Positions 25,710 through 34,261 of a stretch of DNA of 49,343 nucleotides are shown piece after piece. A program made the translations under genes and the position numbers. The stretch comes from Desulfovibrio sp. (lineage in GTDB: Bacteria; Desulfobacterota; Desulfovibrionia; Desulfovibrionales; Desulfovibrionaceae): NCBI GenBank assembly GCA_017528345.1, contig JAFXOX010000076.1:1-49343 (forward strand), in the 5' to 3' direction. The notes beneath the pieces were generated by a model. The model was not told the DNA's origin. It searched no databases and saw only the letters and a list, made by a program, of their open reading frames with translations. Numbering within the stretch: position 1 is the stretch's first letter; every line of letters starts with the position of its first letter.

Positions 25710-25830
25710 CTCAGAATCCTTTGTCTATGAGGCGAGGAGATCTTCGCTTGCTTGGCTCTGCTCAAGCGTATATCATGCAGCTCTGTTGCCCTCTTTCTGT
25801 GTTTGAAAGAGTTGGCCAGTGGGGTCTGCC

Positions 25831-26133
25831 ATGTTTATGTTTATGCTTTTTATTTTTTTAGGCTTTTTAGCACTTCTGGCTATCAACCTGTATCTGCTTT
25901 GGTCACATGAAAAAGTCAGCCGTCAGCTGCGTGATGATCATGCCAAGCTGCGAGTGCTTTTGCAGGCCATGGATTCACGACTAAAAGGGGGAGCGGAACC
26001 TCGCTCGGATGATACACTGGCGCTCGAGACAGAGCAGCTTCTGCGTCTTGATTTTCCAAAGACTGTGGCACCTGAGCAAAAGGTCTGTGATCCGGCTCTT
26101 GATCTCCATTTTGACGAAAACGACAGCAAATAG
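25831..26133 (+). CDS. Small single-pass membrane protein
   Basis: This 100-residue protein has one hydrophobic segment at residues 1-24 (FMFMLFIFLGFLALLAINLYLL), then a short basic helix and an acidic tail, so it is probably anchored with its tail in the cytoplasm. I recognise no family. GGGG six bases before the ATG at 25831 is the only ribosome-site candidate. It is divergent from the radical SAM gene, and it ends two bases from the stop of the facing glycosyltransferase gene with no terminator between. Confidence 0.6.
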   Translation: MFMFMLFIFLGFLALLAINLYLLWSHEKVSRQLRDDHAKLRVLLQAMDSRLKGGAEPRSDDTLALETEQLLRLDFPKTVAPEQKVCDPALDLHFDENDSK

Positions 26134-26135
26134 GC

Positions 26136-27125
26136 TTAACGGGCCGCGGCCAGATAGGACGCTTTCATGGCTGGATCGGCCATTTCATTGGCCCAGAGCA
26201 GATAGGGAAGCTTGAGATAGGTCTGACGTATTTTGCTGGCCTCAGCCTGGCGTTGGGCAATGATTTCTGCGGCCTGTGGCGCAAGGCTTTGGAGTTTTTC
26301 TGTGAACGTTTTGGCCCTGTGCGAGGCCCTATGGGCCCGGTCAATGGCTTCAAGGCCTTTTTCTTCAAGATGCCGGCAGAGCGCCGTATCGTTGAGCAGC
26401 CGTTGAATGCCGGCAAAGGCTTCTTCCGGTTTTTCCGGATCAAAGCAGAGCATTTCTTCCCCGTCCTGAAAGAGGTCTGACTGACCATTGGCAATCCTGG
26501 GCGTCACCAGCGCGCAGCCCAGACCCAGGGCTTCAAAGACACGGAAATTGAGATCGCCGTGCTCACAGTAGTTGAGCACAACCCGCGCCTTGGGAAAGAG
26601 TTGGACAAAATCGCCGAAGACAACGTGCAAGCCAGGGAGAAGCTTCCCCAGAGTCTCAAGGAAAACACGGCGTTTAGGCGTTGTCTGATTGACTCGACCC
26701 ACAAAGAGACAGTCCCAGCATTTTGTTTCCGCTTTGTCTTTGGGCCTGAAGGCGTCCTGGGCAAAAGGCGGCGACCAGAGAATATCGCAGGCCTTGAGTC
26801 TGCCCTGAAAAAGGGACTGATGATCTTTGAGCGAGAGCAGGCAGAGATCAAAGCCTTGGGCATAATACGGATACCAGCTTTGCAGATGGGAATCTACAGC
26901 GTAAAAGACTGTGAGACAGGGAAAGTCTTCTACCCCCAGCACAAAAGGTGGCATACTCTTGTCTGCCACAACGACAACATCCGGCGTGAAGCCTGCCAGA
27001 CGCACGAGGTCCTCATAGGTAAACAAGGTAAAGTTTTGAAAATTGTGTGTGAAGACCTTTTTCCAGCCGCAGTCTGCGAGCTTGTTGACAAAAAAAGGAT
27101 TCCCTATCCAGATAATATTTTGCAT
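26136..27125 (-). CDS. CgeB-like glycosyltransferase
   Basis: The 329-residue protein has a Rossmann-type N-terminal half (PDVVVVADKSMPPF, then SLKDHQSLFQGRLKACDILWSPPFAQDAF). A GT-B C-terminal half carries CLFVGRVNQTTPKRRVFLETLG, ARVVLNYCEHGDLNFRVFEALGLGCALVTPR and EEMLCFDPEKPEEAFAGIQRLL. That matches the CgeB / Glyco_trans_1_2 group, used for spore-coat, maturation and surface-glycan decoration. Donor and acceptor are unknown. The ATG at 27125 has no clear ribosome site. It is divergent from the AsmA-like gene with about 90 bases between starts. Confidence 0.75.
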   Translation of the reverse strand: MQNIIWIGNPFFVNKLADCGWKKVFTHNFQNFTLFTYEDLVRLAGFTPDVVVVADKSMPPFVLGVEDFPCLTVFYAVDSHLQSWYPYYAQGFDLCLLSLKDHQSLFQGRLKACDILWSPPFAQDAFRPKDKAETKCWDCLFVGRVNQTTPKRRVFLETLGKLLPGLHVVFGDFVQLFPKARVVLNYCEHGDLNFRVFEALGLGCALVTPRIANGQSDLFQDGEEMLCFDPEKPEEAFAGIQRLLNDTALCRHLEEKGLEAIDRAHRASHRAKTFTEKLQSLAPQAAEIIAQRQAEASKIRQTYLKLPYLLWANEMADPAMKASYLAAAR

Positions 27126-27211
27126 GGCGCGTCCATCGTTGAGTCAAAAAATGGAATTGTTTTCGATTACCTGTGCCGCCCGAGGCTGTCAAGCGAGCAG
27201 AAGCGCCCCTC

Positions 27212-30200
27212 ATGCATTTGCCTATGCCACATCTCTCTCTCATCCAACGACGCCTTGTGCAAGCTCTGCTTGCGCTCTTTGCCCTTTTGACCCTTGCTTT
27301 GTGTGCGAGCACAGCTTGGCTTGCCACGCATGAGGATTTTCTGCAACAAAAGGTCATTGAGGGGCTTGAGGCCGGTCTCGGGCAACCGGCCCATGTGGAG
27401 AGTGTGCGTTTGGCCTTGACGCCTCGCCCGCTTGTCATCATTGAAAATGTGGCAAGCTCAGGCCCAGTGGGTGATTTTTTACTGCCGAAAGTCGTTTTTG
27501 CCCCAAGTCTGACGTCGCTCCTGCTTGCTCAAATTACTCCTGCACATCTGCAACTCACCGCACCCCACATTACACTGAAGCAACTGCCTTCTTCTCAAGA
27601 CTCTCGCTCTTCTTCTCCTACCCTCCCCAAAGGCTGTCGCCTGGTCATTGAAAATGGGAATTTTGCTCTGCAGGATGCAAGGCTTGCTTTGTCAGCCGCC
27701 GGCATTGACTGCTATCTGAAGATTCGTGCAAACAACGAATTGCAGGGCGATCTCTTTATGCGTAAGGCCGAGTTCGCCATGGCGAATATTTCCTGGAGTC
27801 TGGAAGATTTCCTTTTCCTTGGACATATTTCGCCATTTGACATCGCAGATAGCAACTCGCGTTTTGACCTTAAGGCTATGTTGCGCGGTCCAAGCTGGCT
27901 GCACAGCATGGGCGTGCAGCTCACTATTGGCAAAGAAAAGGGCCTGTGGCAATGCGCAACAGATATTCGCGGAGTCTTCTTACAGAACGACTTTCCTCTG
28001 CCTTTTTCTCTGAAAGGCATGGCCGGGCTTTCGCGCGATTACCGGCAGCTGAGCCTTGAGCAGGCAGCCATTTCCCTAGGCAACAGAGATTCCGGTCTTT
28101 TGAACGCCACCTTTGATAGCGCGAAAGAGCGTCTTGACGGCAAGCTCCATCTGAACCATGTGAGTTTAACGGAATGGCTTGGTTTTGCGAGAAATTTACC
28201 TCCAGGGCTCATGCGTTCCCTCGACCATGTGACCAATGCCGATCTTGATTTTCACCTGGATAGGCAGGGGCTTGAGGTCCCAAAGATCGTTGCCTCCTGC
28301 TCGGGCGCTGATTTTACAGGACATGGCGGGGTTAAGGATTGGTCGAAGCCTGTCGTCTTTCTCGACATGCATGCTCCCCACGTTGATTTGATCCGTGCCA
28401 TTCCCGAGGCCGGAGCCATCCTGCCCAAGAGCCCGGTTTACGGTCATGGACCGCTGACCCCTGAAGGCGACCCCACAGACATCAGTCCAAGCAGTGTGGG
28501 CTATGATATCCGTCTCGGGGCGGCGCGCGTGGACTATGGGCCTCTGCGCATTGACGGAGCTAAGGTCAATATTCACCCCGAGGGCACAAGAGCCTGCTTT
28601 CAGGCGATTTCCCCATCGCCAAGCACGTACCCTGCAGGTAAAAAAAATGTGTCACGGGACATCCTGGTGGACGCAAGTGCCAGATTTTATGATGGCCAGT
28701 TTCTGGGAAGCCTCGCCTTAGGCGGAGAAGAGGATACCCGTTATGCCATAAAAGCACTTTTTATCGACGTTAATGGCCAGAAAGTCGGTCAGGCCATGCC
28801 TGTAATCCCTGTGCGCAGGGGAAAATGGCAAGCGCAGGCCTCTGTCACAAGCCAGGGCATTGAGCTGGATACCTTTCTGCAGGACCTGCGTGGTCAGGTA
28901 AAAGTTGATTGTCGCCATGGCGAACTGCATACCCCTGGCTCAGCCAAAAATCTTGCGTTTTCTGCTGTGCATCTGAAACTTGAGCCATTGCGTCAAGGAC
29001 AGTGGAAAAATGAGAAGCTTTTTTTGGATGGCTTGTGGAAAGTCTCTCTTGAGCGCAGTTCAATGGCTGCCACGCTGCAGCTTGCCGGCAAAATTGGCTT
29101 TGGCGTGACCAGGGATGGCAGTGGAGTGGATTTTCAGAACCTTGAAACCACATTTTCCGTCAACAGGGATGCCGATACAGAACCTGAGTTTTGGGGCGAC
29201 GGACGTCTTTTCTGGCTTTCTGACAAATCGCTCTTACGTGCACAAAATGCCCAACTGCAGAGCAAGGGGGGGCGTTTTTCAGGCACAGCCGAGCTGGGTT
29301 TTGCCAAAGAGGCCCAGATAACTGCCAAGGGGGATTTTGCGGTATCTGACCTTGCGCTTTTCATCGCAAGTGTCAGTCAAGTTAAGGTGCATGTCCCTGA
29401 TTTTTTGCGGAAGCTGAAAGGGCAGTCGAAGATTGAGGTGAAGACCGATTCTCTCAAACTCAGCGATATGGTCTGTCAGACAGATCTCGGTACTGTGCGT
29501 GGGGCTTTTGGCCTTGACTGGAGCCGGAAATTGACTCTGCTGCCTGAGCTTGTCCTTGACAGTCTGAACACAGAGAGATTCTTGGGTGGGCAGGGCAAGC
29601 GTTCGGGGCAGCGTGGCAAAATTAAGTATCAGGGTATTGAAAATGTGCGTGCACGGGGGAGCCTTGGCATACAGGAGCTCACCCATAAAGGCTTCCATTT
29701 TGCCAATATTCGTCTGCCCATAGATCTCAGCGACGGGGTCTGCTCCATGCAGGGCATAACGGGCAAACTCTATGGAGGCAAGCTCGAGGGGCAGGCGACC
29801 CTTGTCTTTTCGCACAAGTCCATAGAATTGCAGAGCAACGGTGCGCTCAAAGATGTCAGTCTTGCGGCTTTTGCCAGCGAGACCATGAAAAATGCCCAGA
29901 TGACAGGCTCAGCTTCGTTGTCGGGCAAGATGCGGGCAGCCTTTACGTCCTTGGCTGAGTGGCCCGGCTGTCTTTGGGGGGAATGGGGCTTTCGGGCTAA
30001 AAACGGCAGTTATCAGGCCTTTAAGGCCAATGGCCAACCCAATAGCAAGCCAACGGTCTTTTCCCAGCTTTCGGCTCAGGGCAATATCGCTCAGGGGGTG
30101 CTCACAAGTAAGAATGTCCAGCTTCTGGGGGATGGTCTGAAACTGACGGGAAAAGGCGAGTTAAACCTTAATAAGCTGACCATTGACTGCACCTTTGAGG

Positions 30201-30340
30201 TGGATAAGAAGGGTATGCCCTATTTTCCCATCTATATCGAGGGAACACTGGACAAGACCAAAACCTCCATTGGGGCCGGTCAGCTTATTTTAAATGCCAT
30301 TGGCGGTATGTTCGGGGGACTGATCGGGATTTTTCGCTAG
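27212..30340 (+). CDS. AsmA-family envelope protein
   Basis: The 1042-residue protein has one N-terminal membrane segment (about residues 14-34, LALFALLTLALCASTAWLA), followed by a large extracytoplasmic body rich in beta strands. The HVESVRLALTPRPLVIIENV segment just after the membrane anchor and the C-terminal block (LTGKGELNLNKLTIDCTFEV, IYIEGTLDKTKTSIG) are typical of AsmA/YhdP-type proteins. These form long grooves thought to carry phospholipids between the membranes. Start choice is uncertain: ATG at 27212, ATG at 27224 and GTG at 27173 are all in frame without a good ribosome site. The 3' end overlaps truA by 51 bases, tail to tail. Confidence 0.8.
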   Translation: MHLPMPHLSLIQRRLVQALLALFALLTLALCASTAWLATHEDFLQQKVIEGLEAGLGQPAHVESVRLALTPRPLVIIENVASSGPVGDFLLPKVVFAPSLTSLLLAQITPAHLQLTAPHITLKQLPSSQDSRSSSPTLPKGCRLVIENGNFALQDARLALSAAGIDCYLKIRANNELQGDLFMRKAEFAMANISWSLEDFLFLGHISPFDIADSNSRFDLKAMLRGPSWLHSMGVQLTIGKEKGLWQCATDIRGVFLQNDFPLPFSLKGMAGLSRDYRQLSLEQAAISLGNRDSGLLNATFDSAKERLDGKLHLNHVSLTEWLGFARNLPPGLMRSLDHVTNADLDFHLDRQGLEVPKIVASCSGADFTGHGGVKDWSKPVVFLDMHAPHVDLIRAIPEAGAILPKSPVYGHGPLTPEGDPTDISPSSVGYDIRLGAARVDYGPLRIDGAKVNIHPEGTRACFQAISPSPSTYPAGKKNVSRDILVDASARFYDGQFLGSLALGGEEDTRYAIKALFIDVNGQKVGQAMPVIPVRRGKWQAQASVTSQGIELDTFLQDLRGQVKVDCRHGELHTPGSAKNLAFSAVHLKLEPLRQGQWKNEKLFLDGLWKVSLERSSMAATLQLAGKIGFGVTRDGSGVDFQNLETTFSVNRDADTEPEFWGDGRLFWLSDKSLLRAQNAQLQSKGGRFSGTAELGFAKEAQITAKGDFAVSDLALFIASVSQVKVHVPDFLRKLKGQSKIEVKTDSLKLSDMVCQTDLGTVRGAFGLDWSRKLTLLPELVLDSLNTERFLGGQGKRSGQRGKIKYQGIENVRARGSLGIQELTHKGFHFANIRLPIDLSDGVCSMQGITGKLYGGKLEGQATLVFSHKSIELQSNGALKDVSLAAFASETMKNAQMTGSASLSGKMRAAFTSLAEWPGCLWGEWGFRAKNGSYQAFKANGQPNSKPTVFSQLSAQGNIAQGVLTSKNVQLLGDGLKLTGKGELNLNKLTIDCTFEVDKKGMPYFPIYIEGTLDKTKTSIGAGQLILNAIGGMFGGLIGIFR

Positions 30341-31117
30341 CAGTGGATCATTATCGTAGACAATGCGGGCAAGGGTCAGCCCCCTGGCAGGGGCAGTTCT
30401 TGCAGGATTGGCTTCACGTTTGTGTTGGTCGAGAATACCTGCAAGATCCTTGGGCGCAATGTGCCCTGTGCCGACAAGGGCTAGCAGTCCTGCGAGATTG
30501 CGGACCATCTGTTTTAAAAAACCGTCGGCTGTGACACTCAGGATCAGTTCAGGCGCATGCTTGGGGAGATAGGGATTGGCTGGAGCTCTTTCAAGCTTGG
30601 CTGCGAAAATGGTGCGCACGTGGGTTTTGATGTCGCTGCCGCTATTTTCAAGACTTCTGAAATCGTGCGTACCCGTGACAGATGGCAGCGCTTCCTGCAT
30701 GGCTTCGAGGTTCATGGGGCCTGTCTGCCAGACAAAGGGGGCAAGTTGCGGCGGTAAGAAAGCACGCTCTGTCCAGAAACGGTAGACATAGGTCTTGGTT
30801 TTGGACTGAAAACGGGCATGGAAAGAAGTGTCCACCGGAATGGCCGCAAGCACGCGGATATCCCAGGGCAGGAGCGCGTTCAGACTGTGGGCAAGATTGT
30901 GGCTTGGAAGCGTTGTGAGATCACAGTGGGCATTCTGCCCAAGCGCATGGACACCGGCATCGGTGCGACCGGCACCGGTGACACGGATTTTTTCGCGCGC
31001 AATAATGGCCAGTTTTTCCTCAAGAACCCCCTGAATGGTGAGAGGCCCTCCCTCCGCCTGTAGCTGCCAGCCGTGGTAGTTGGTTCCAAGATAGCTGAGC
31101 AGAAGGCGTAGGCGCAC
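30290..31117 (-). CDS. truA: tRNA pseudouridine(38-40) synthase TruA
   Basis: TruA makes pseudouridine at positions 38-40 of the tRNA anticodon arm. The 275-residue protein has the catalytic Asp53 in GAGRTDAGVHALGQ, the KTYVYRFW segment, FRSLENSGSD and FLKQMVRNLAGLL. The last 20 residues extend beyond the usual end and overlap the facing AsmA-like gene. The start is GTG at 31117. Its first base is the last base of the motE stop (TAGTG), with GGGGG upstream, so translation is coupled to motE. A tRNA modification gene in a flagellar operon is unexpected functionally. Confidence 0.95.
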   Translation of the reverse strand: MRLRLLLSYLGTNYHGWQLQAEGGPLTIQGVLEEKLAIIAREKIRVTGAGRTDAGVHALGQNAHCDLTTLPSHNLAHSLNALLPWDIRVLAAIPVDTSFHARFQSKTKTYVYRFWTERAFLPPQLAPFVWQTGPMNLEAMQEALPSVTGTHDFRSLENSGSDIKTHVRTIFAAKLERAPANPYLPKHAPELILSVTADGFLKQMVRNLAGLLALVGTGHIAPKDLAGILDQHKREANPARTAPARGLTLARIVYDNDPLLAKNPDQSPEHTANGI

Positions 31118-32184
31118 TATTGCCCCCTCAGCCGTGTGAGCATTTCTGTGAGCTTGGCGGTCACGGCAGGATTCGTGTAGCTGAGGATATCGCCTGACTG
31201 CTTGGGTGTCATGCGCTGCAGAATCTGGCAGGCTGTGCGTTCATCCATGCTTTCCAGAGCCTTGGCTGCGGTCTTGGGTTTCATATTGGCATACATCTGG
31301 ATGAGCGTGCGCATGCGCTGATCTTCAACGCCCTTAGCCTGCTCAAGCATTCTCTTGACTTTGGCCTCGCTGTCCTGCAATTCCCTGAGTCGTTCATCCA
31401 TCTGCTTCTTGAGCATAAGAATATCCTGCTGCTGACGGGCAAGCTCCTGAGCCTCAGTATTGCTGCTAAGATTGCCCGTCTTGCCCGGCACGGGAATCTG
31501 GGGCTGAGGTCTGGCATTGGGGGCAAGGGAGGCGGCTGGCATGGAGCGCTGCTGCGGCTTTGCTGGGATATCTGGGACACCGGGTCGTGTCAGAGGCGCA
31601 TTTTGCTCAACGGGAGCAAAGGGTGAGTTGGAAGGGCCTGCCTGGGGAACAGGCATGCTCGCAGCCGCATGGGCCGCAGTCACGCTGCCAAGGGTCGGCA
31701 CAGGGAGAGGTGCAGGCTGCTTTGACTCATCAGGAGGTAGCTTCCCTGGCTCAGCAATGGGAGCCGGAAGCGGCTTTGGCAGGGGAAGATCCTCCTGGCT
31801 AAAGAGCGGCACATCCTCTGGAGAGGCTTCTTTGTGCGGCGTAGCATCTGCTTTTTCCTCTGGCAGAAACGCTGGTACATACGAGCTCTCCTGTGTTGCC
31901 TTTTGGACTAGAGGCGCAGAAGCAGAAGCGGGTTCAGCCGCTTTTTGAGGAGCTGTGTCCTTGGCTGCGTGCAGGTCTTCCTTGGGGGGATCCACAGGCT
32001 TTTGAGCAACGGCTTCAACCTTCTTCTCTTCCACCTGGCTTTCTTTGTCAAAAAGTGCCGGAAAGGGAAAGTCCAGGAGAATCATGGCGAAAATGCTCAG
32101 CTTGATAAAGCAGAGCACTGCCAGCCAGCGGAAAAGGTTAGCCAATGGATGTTTTTTGGTGGCGGATCGTGGCGATTTCGTCAT
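31117..32184 (-). CDS. MotE-like flagellar motor protein (MgtE_N domain)
   Basis: The 355-residue protein has a membrane segment at residues 17-37 (NLFRWLAVLCFIKLSIFAMIL). A Pro/Ala/Glu-rich linker follows, then a coiled coil (LARQQQDILMLKKQMDERLRELQDSEAKVKRML). The C-terminal domain (MKPKTAAKALESMDERTACQILQRMTPKQSGDILSYTNP) is the MgtE N-domain / FliG-like repeat. This architecture matches MotE, a periplasmic motor chaperone described in epsilonproteobacteria. Its position directly after fliJ supports a flagellar role. The ATG at 32184 is favoured by AAGGAG ten bases upstream and by overlap with fliJ; longer starts lie inside fliJ. Confidence 0.75.
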   Translation of the reverse strand: MTKSPRSATKKHPLANLFRWLAVLCFIKLSIFAMILLDFPFPALFDKESQVEEKKVEAVAQKPVDPPKEDLHAAKDTAPQKAAEPASASAPLVQKATQESSYVPAFLPEEKADATPHKEASPEDVPLFSQEDLPLPKPLPAPIAEPGKLPPDESKQPAPLPVPTLGSVTAAHAAASMPVPQAGPSNSPFAPVEQNAPLTRPGVPDIPAKPQQRSMPAASLAPNARPQPQIPVPGKTGNLSSNTEAQELARQQQDILMLKKQMDERLRELQDSEAKVKRMLEQAKGVEDQRMRTLIQMYANMKPKTAAKALESMDERTACQILQRMTPKQSGDILSYTNPAVTAKLTEMLTRLRGQ

Positions 32185-32578
32185 TGAAATGCTGCTCCTT
32201 GAGCTTTTCCGCGTGGTCCCAGCTCTGTTTCTGCCGTTCTTTGAGTTTGACGAGCATATTTTTGTCAATAGCCCGCAGTGTGAGGACTTTTTGGGCTTCA
32301 TCACGCAGGCTGTAGGCCATTTTCAACTGCGTCTCGCTGCTTGCGAGGTCTTCTGAGAGGCCACGCATGTATTGCTGACCGATCCAGAATTCCGCGGCAT
32401 TGAGCACGGGGTTTTCTCTTGCTTTGCGTTCTGCCTCGTCAATGAGCTCCCGCAGCTCCGTCACCCGTGTTTCCGCGTCTCGCACACGCGTCTGGGCCTG
32501 TGAGAGTTTGATTTTGGCTTCCTCTTCCAGCTGCTGCCGGTAATCGAGGACTTTTTGCATGGCAAAATGAAAGGACAT
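32138..32578 (-). CDS. fliJ: Flagellar export protein FliJ
   Basis: The 146-residue product is a continuous helical hairpin: FHFAMQKVLDYRQQLEEEAK at the N-terminus is the usual FliJ opening (F-x-x-QxVLD-R). The rest is heptad-rich with Gln, Glu, Arg and Lys. FliJ is the central stalk of the flagellar export ATPase complex with FliI and FliH. The ATG at 32578 is consistent with the promoter 50 bases upstream; the longer frame from 32650 runs through the promoter. It overlaps motE by 47 bases. Confidence 0.85.
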   Translation of the reverse strand: MSFHFAMQKVLDYRQQLEEEAKIKLSQAQTRVRDAETRVTELRELIDEAERKARENPVLNAAEFWIGQQYMRGLSEDLASSETQLKMAYSLRDEAQKVLTLRAIDKNMLVKLKERQKQSWDHAEKLKEQHFNDEIATIRHQKTSIG

Positions 32579-32626
32579 GACAGAACGCCTGTTTTTTGAC
32601 AGAGTTGTGTGTAGATGACCTTTCCT

Positions 32627-32643
32627 TGCAAGAGGTGCGCCAA
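32627..32643 (-). promoter_or_regulatory. Sigma-54 promoter of the fliJ-motE-truA operon
   Basis: On the minus strand TTGGCGC (32643-32637) and TTGCA spaced GG-N10-GC give a near-consensus -24/-12 promoter. It lies about 50 bases before the fliJ start codon. Confidence 0.82.
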
Positions 32644-32760
32644 AGGACATACTGAGAGCGTTCTCAAGGTGTCAATGGCCATCGCGTTTTGGAGGTTGGC
32701 ATTGCCGACAATTGCTTGCGTTGGGTGTGGCAGCCACGTTCCTGAAGAAGGCGTGAATCG

Positions 32761-33558
32761 CTATTGTTGGAAACGACAGGCGTGGTTGACTGGTCCTGCG
32801 CCAAGACCAGGATTGTAGCTCTCACGAAGGGCCTGGTTGAGGAATTGCTGGGCGCGGCTAACCGCAGCTGACAGAGGTAGCCCCTTGGCGAGAGCTGTGG
32901 CAATGGCCGCCGAAAGCGTGCAGCCTGTGCCATGATTGTTGGTTGTCTGCACATGGGCCTGGGTGAACGCTTTGGGCTCCTCACCGCGCACAAAAAGATA
33001 ATCGGTGACAGTGATGGTTTCTGGGAGATGTCCGCCCTTGATGAGAACGGCTCCCGGCACCATGGTCAACAGAAGTTCGCCAGCCTTGAAAATATCTTCG
33101 CGCGAGCTGATCTTGCTCTGTGTGAGCATTTCCGCTTCAGGGATATTGGGCGTCAGCAGATCACTTAAGGGCAGCATTTCGTCGATGAGGGCCCGGATGG
33201 ACTGATCTTCCATGAGCTGACAGCCGCTCTGACTCATGCAGACAGGATCCACAACCAAGGGAAAGTTTTTTCGGGCAAGTGTTTTGGCCACAGCCTGGAT
33301 GATCTCCCGGGAAAACAGCATGCCTGTTTTGGCGCTGGCGATGACAAAGCCTTCCTGAACCGTTGTGATCTGCTGGACGACAAATGCAGGGGCTACGGGA
33401 AAAATACCTGAGACCTTGAGTCCGTTTTGCGCCGTAAGCGCCGTAATGGCACAGGTGCCGTAACCGCCCATGGCCTGAATGGTTTTCAAATCGGCCTGAA
33501 TGCCTGCGCCTGCGCCAGAATCGGAACCGGCCACAGTCAGGACATTGGGTATGGACAT
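32761..33558 (-). CDS. thiD: Hydroxymethylpyrimidine/phosphomethylpyrimidine kinase
   Basis: ThiD phosphorylates HMP to HMP-P and on to HMP-PP for thiamine synthesis. The 265-residue ribokinase-fold protein has TVAGSDSGAGAGIQADLKT at the N-terminus, GGYGTCAITALTAQN, VVDPVC, LTPNIPEAE and the ATP/anion-hole motif NNHGTGCTLSAAIATALA. All key residues are present. AAGGAGG precedes the ATG at 33558. It is a single gene between the fliJ promoter and the MOSC gene. A promoter with perfect -35 is described separately; no TPP element is visible. Confidence 0.96.
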   Translation of the reverse strand: MSIPNVLTVAGSDSGAGAGIQADLKTIQAMGGYGTCAITALTAQNGLKVSGIFPVAPAFVVQQITTVQEGFVIASAKTGMLFSREIIQAVAKTLARKNFPLVVDPVCMSQSGCQLMEDQSIRALIDEMLPLSDLLTPNIPEAEMLTQSKISSREDIFKAGELLLTMVPGAVLIKGGHLPETITVTDYLFVRGEEPKAFTQAHVQTTNNHGTGCTLSAAIATALAKGLPLSAAVSRAQQFLNQALRESYNPGLGAGPVNHACRFQQ

Positions 33559-33586
33559 TGTGACCTCCTTGTCATGTCTTCAGACC

Positions 33587-33614
33587 ACCTTAGGTTGTCC
33601 GGAAAAATTGTCAA
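33587..33614 (-). promoter_or_regulatory. Sigma-70 promoter of thiD
   Basis: On the minus strand TTGACA (33614-33609) is a perfect -35, and TAAGGT (33592-33587) lies 16 bases on. An inverted repeat CAAGG/CCTTG (33612-33616 and 33627-33631) overlaps the -35. Confidence 0.6.
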
Positions 33615-33729
33615 GGATCTTTTTCCCCTTGAATGTTATCGAATTTTTATAGATTGTGCCGTGTCTTTTTATCTCTTTTTTTACCAAACTCTTTTCTCAT
33701 AACTCTCGTTGTCAATGTGGAGACACGAG

Positions 33730-33774
33730 AAATCATACATACTATACGTTGCTACTCGTATACATGATTTTTTT
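33730..33774 (+). promoter_or_regulatory. Dyad and T-run upstream of the MOSC gene
   Basis: AAATCAT (33730-33736) pairs with ATGATTT (33764-33770), enclosing TATACG (33743-33748) paired with CGTATA (33757-33762). Seven T bases follow from 33768, 35 bases before the start codon. It may be a leader terminator or a DNA operator. Confidence 0.5.
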
Positions 33775-33808
33775 GTCACAGTATCACTTTCCAGAGCAAG
33801 GAGGAAAT

Positions 33809-34261
33809 ATGCGAATTGTGGCCGTGTCCAAAAGCGAAAAGAAGGGAGAGAAAAAAGTCAATCAAAACTCAGCTGTTCTGCGGGAAAATTATGGCATGGA
33901 AGGCGATGTGCATGCCGATGGAACCCACAGGCAGTTGAGCCTGCTGGCTGTGGAATCTATTCGCTCCATGCGTGCTTTGGGCTGTGATGTGCGTCCGGGC
34001 GACTTTGCCGAAAACATCACAACCGAGGGCGTTATGTTACATACATTGCCTGTGGGGACACGTTTTCGCATAGGTCATGACATTGAGCTTGAACTCACCC
34101 AGATTGGCAAGGAATGTCATTCCGGCTGTGCCATTGCCAAACAGGTAGGGAGCTGTGTTATGCCCAAGGAGGGCATTTTCTGTCGCATTCTCAAAGGCGG
34201 CGTTGTCAGACCCGGGGACAGCTTTACGGTGATCACAAAGGGAAACGAGCCTAATGCCTAG
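33809..34261 (+). CDS. MOSC-domain protein
   Basis: The 150-residue protein has the MOSC core: GMEGDVHADGTHRQLSLLAVESI, VRPGDFAENITTEGVML, VGTRFRIGHDIELELTQIGKECHSGCAI and a C-terminal RPGDSF strand. Cys in KECHSGC is the conserved sulfur-binding position. MOSC domains carry sulfur for metal-sulfur cofactors, chiefly molybdenum cofactor. No partner molybdoenzyme gene is nearby. AAGGAGG precedes the ATG at 33809. Its stop overlaps that of the facing pglB gene in the four bases CTAG. Confidence 0.88.
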   Translation: MRIVAVSKSEKKGEKKVNQNSAVLRENYGMEGDVHADGTHRQLSLLAVESIRSMRALGCDVRPGDFAENITTEGVMLHTLPVGTRFRIGHDIELELTQIGKECHSGCAIAKQVGSCVMPKEGIFCRILKGGVVRPGDSFTVITKGNEPNA

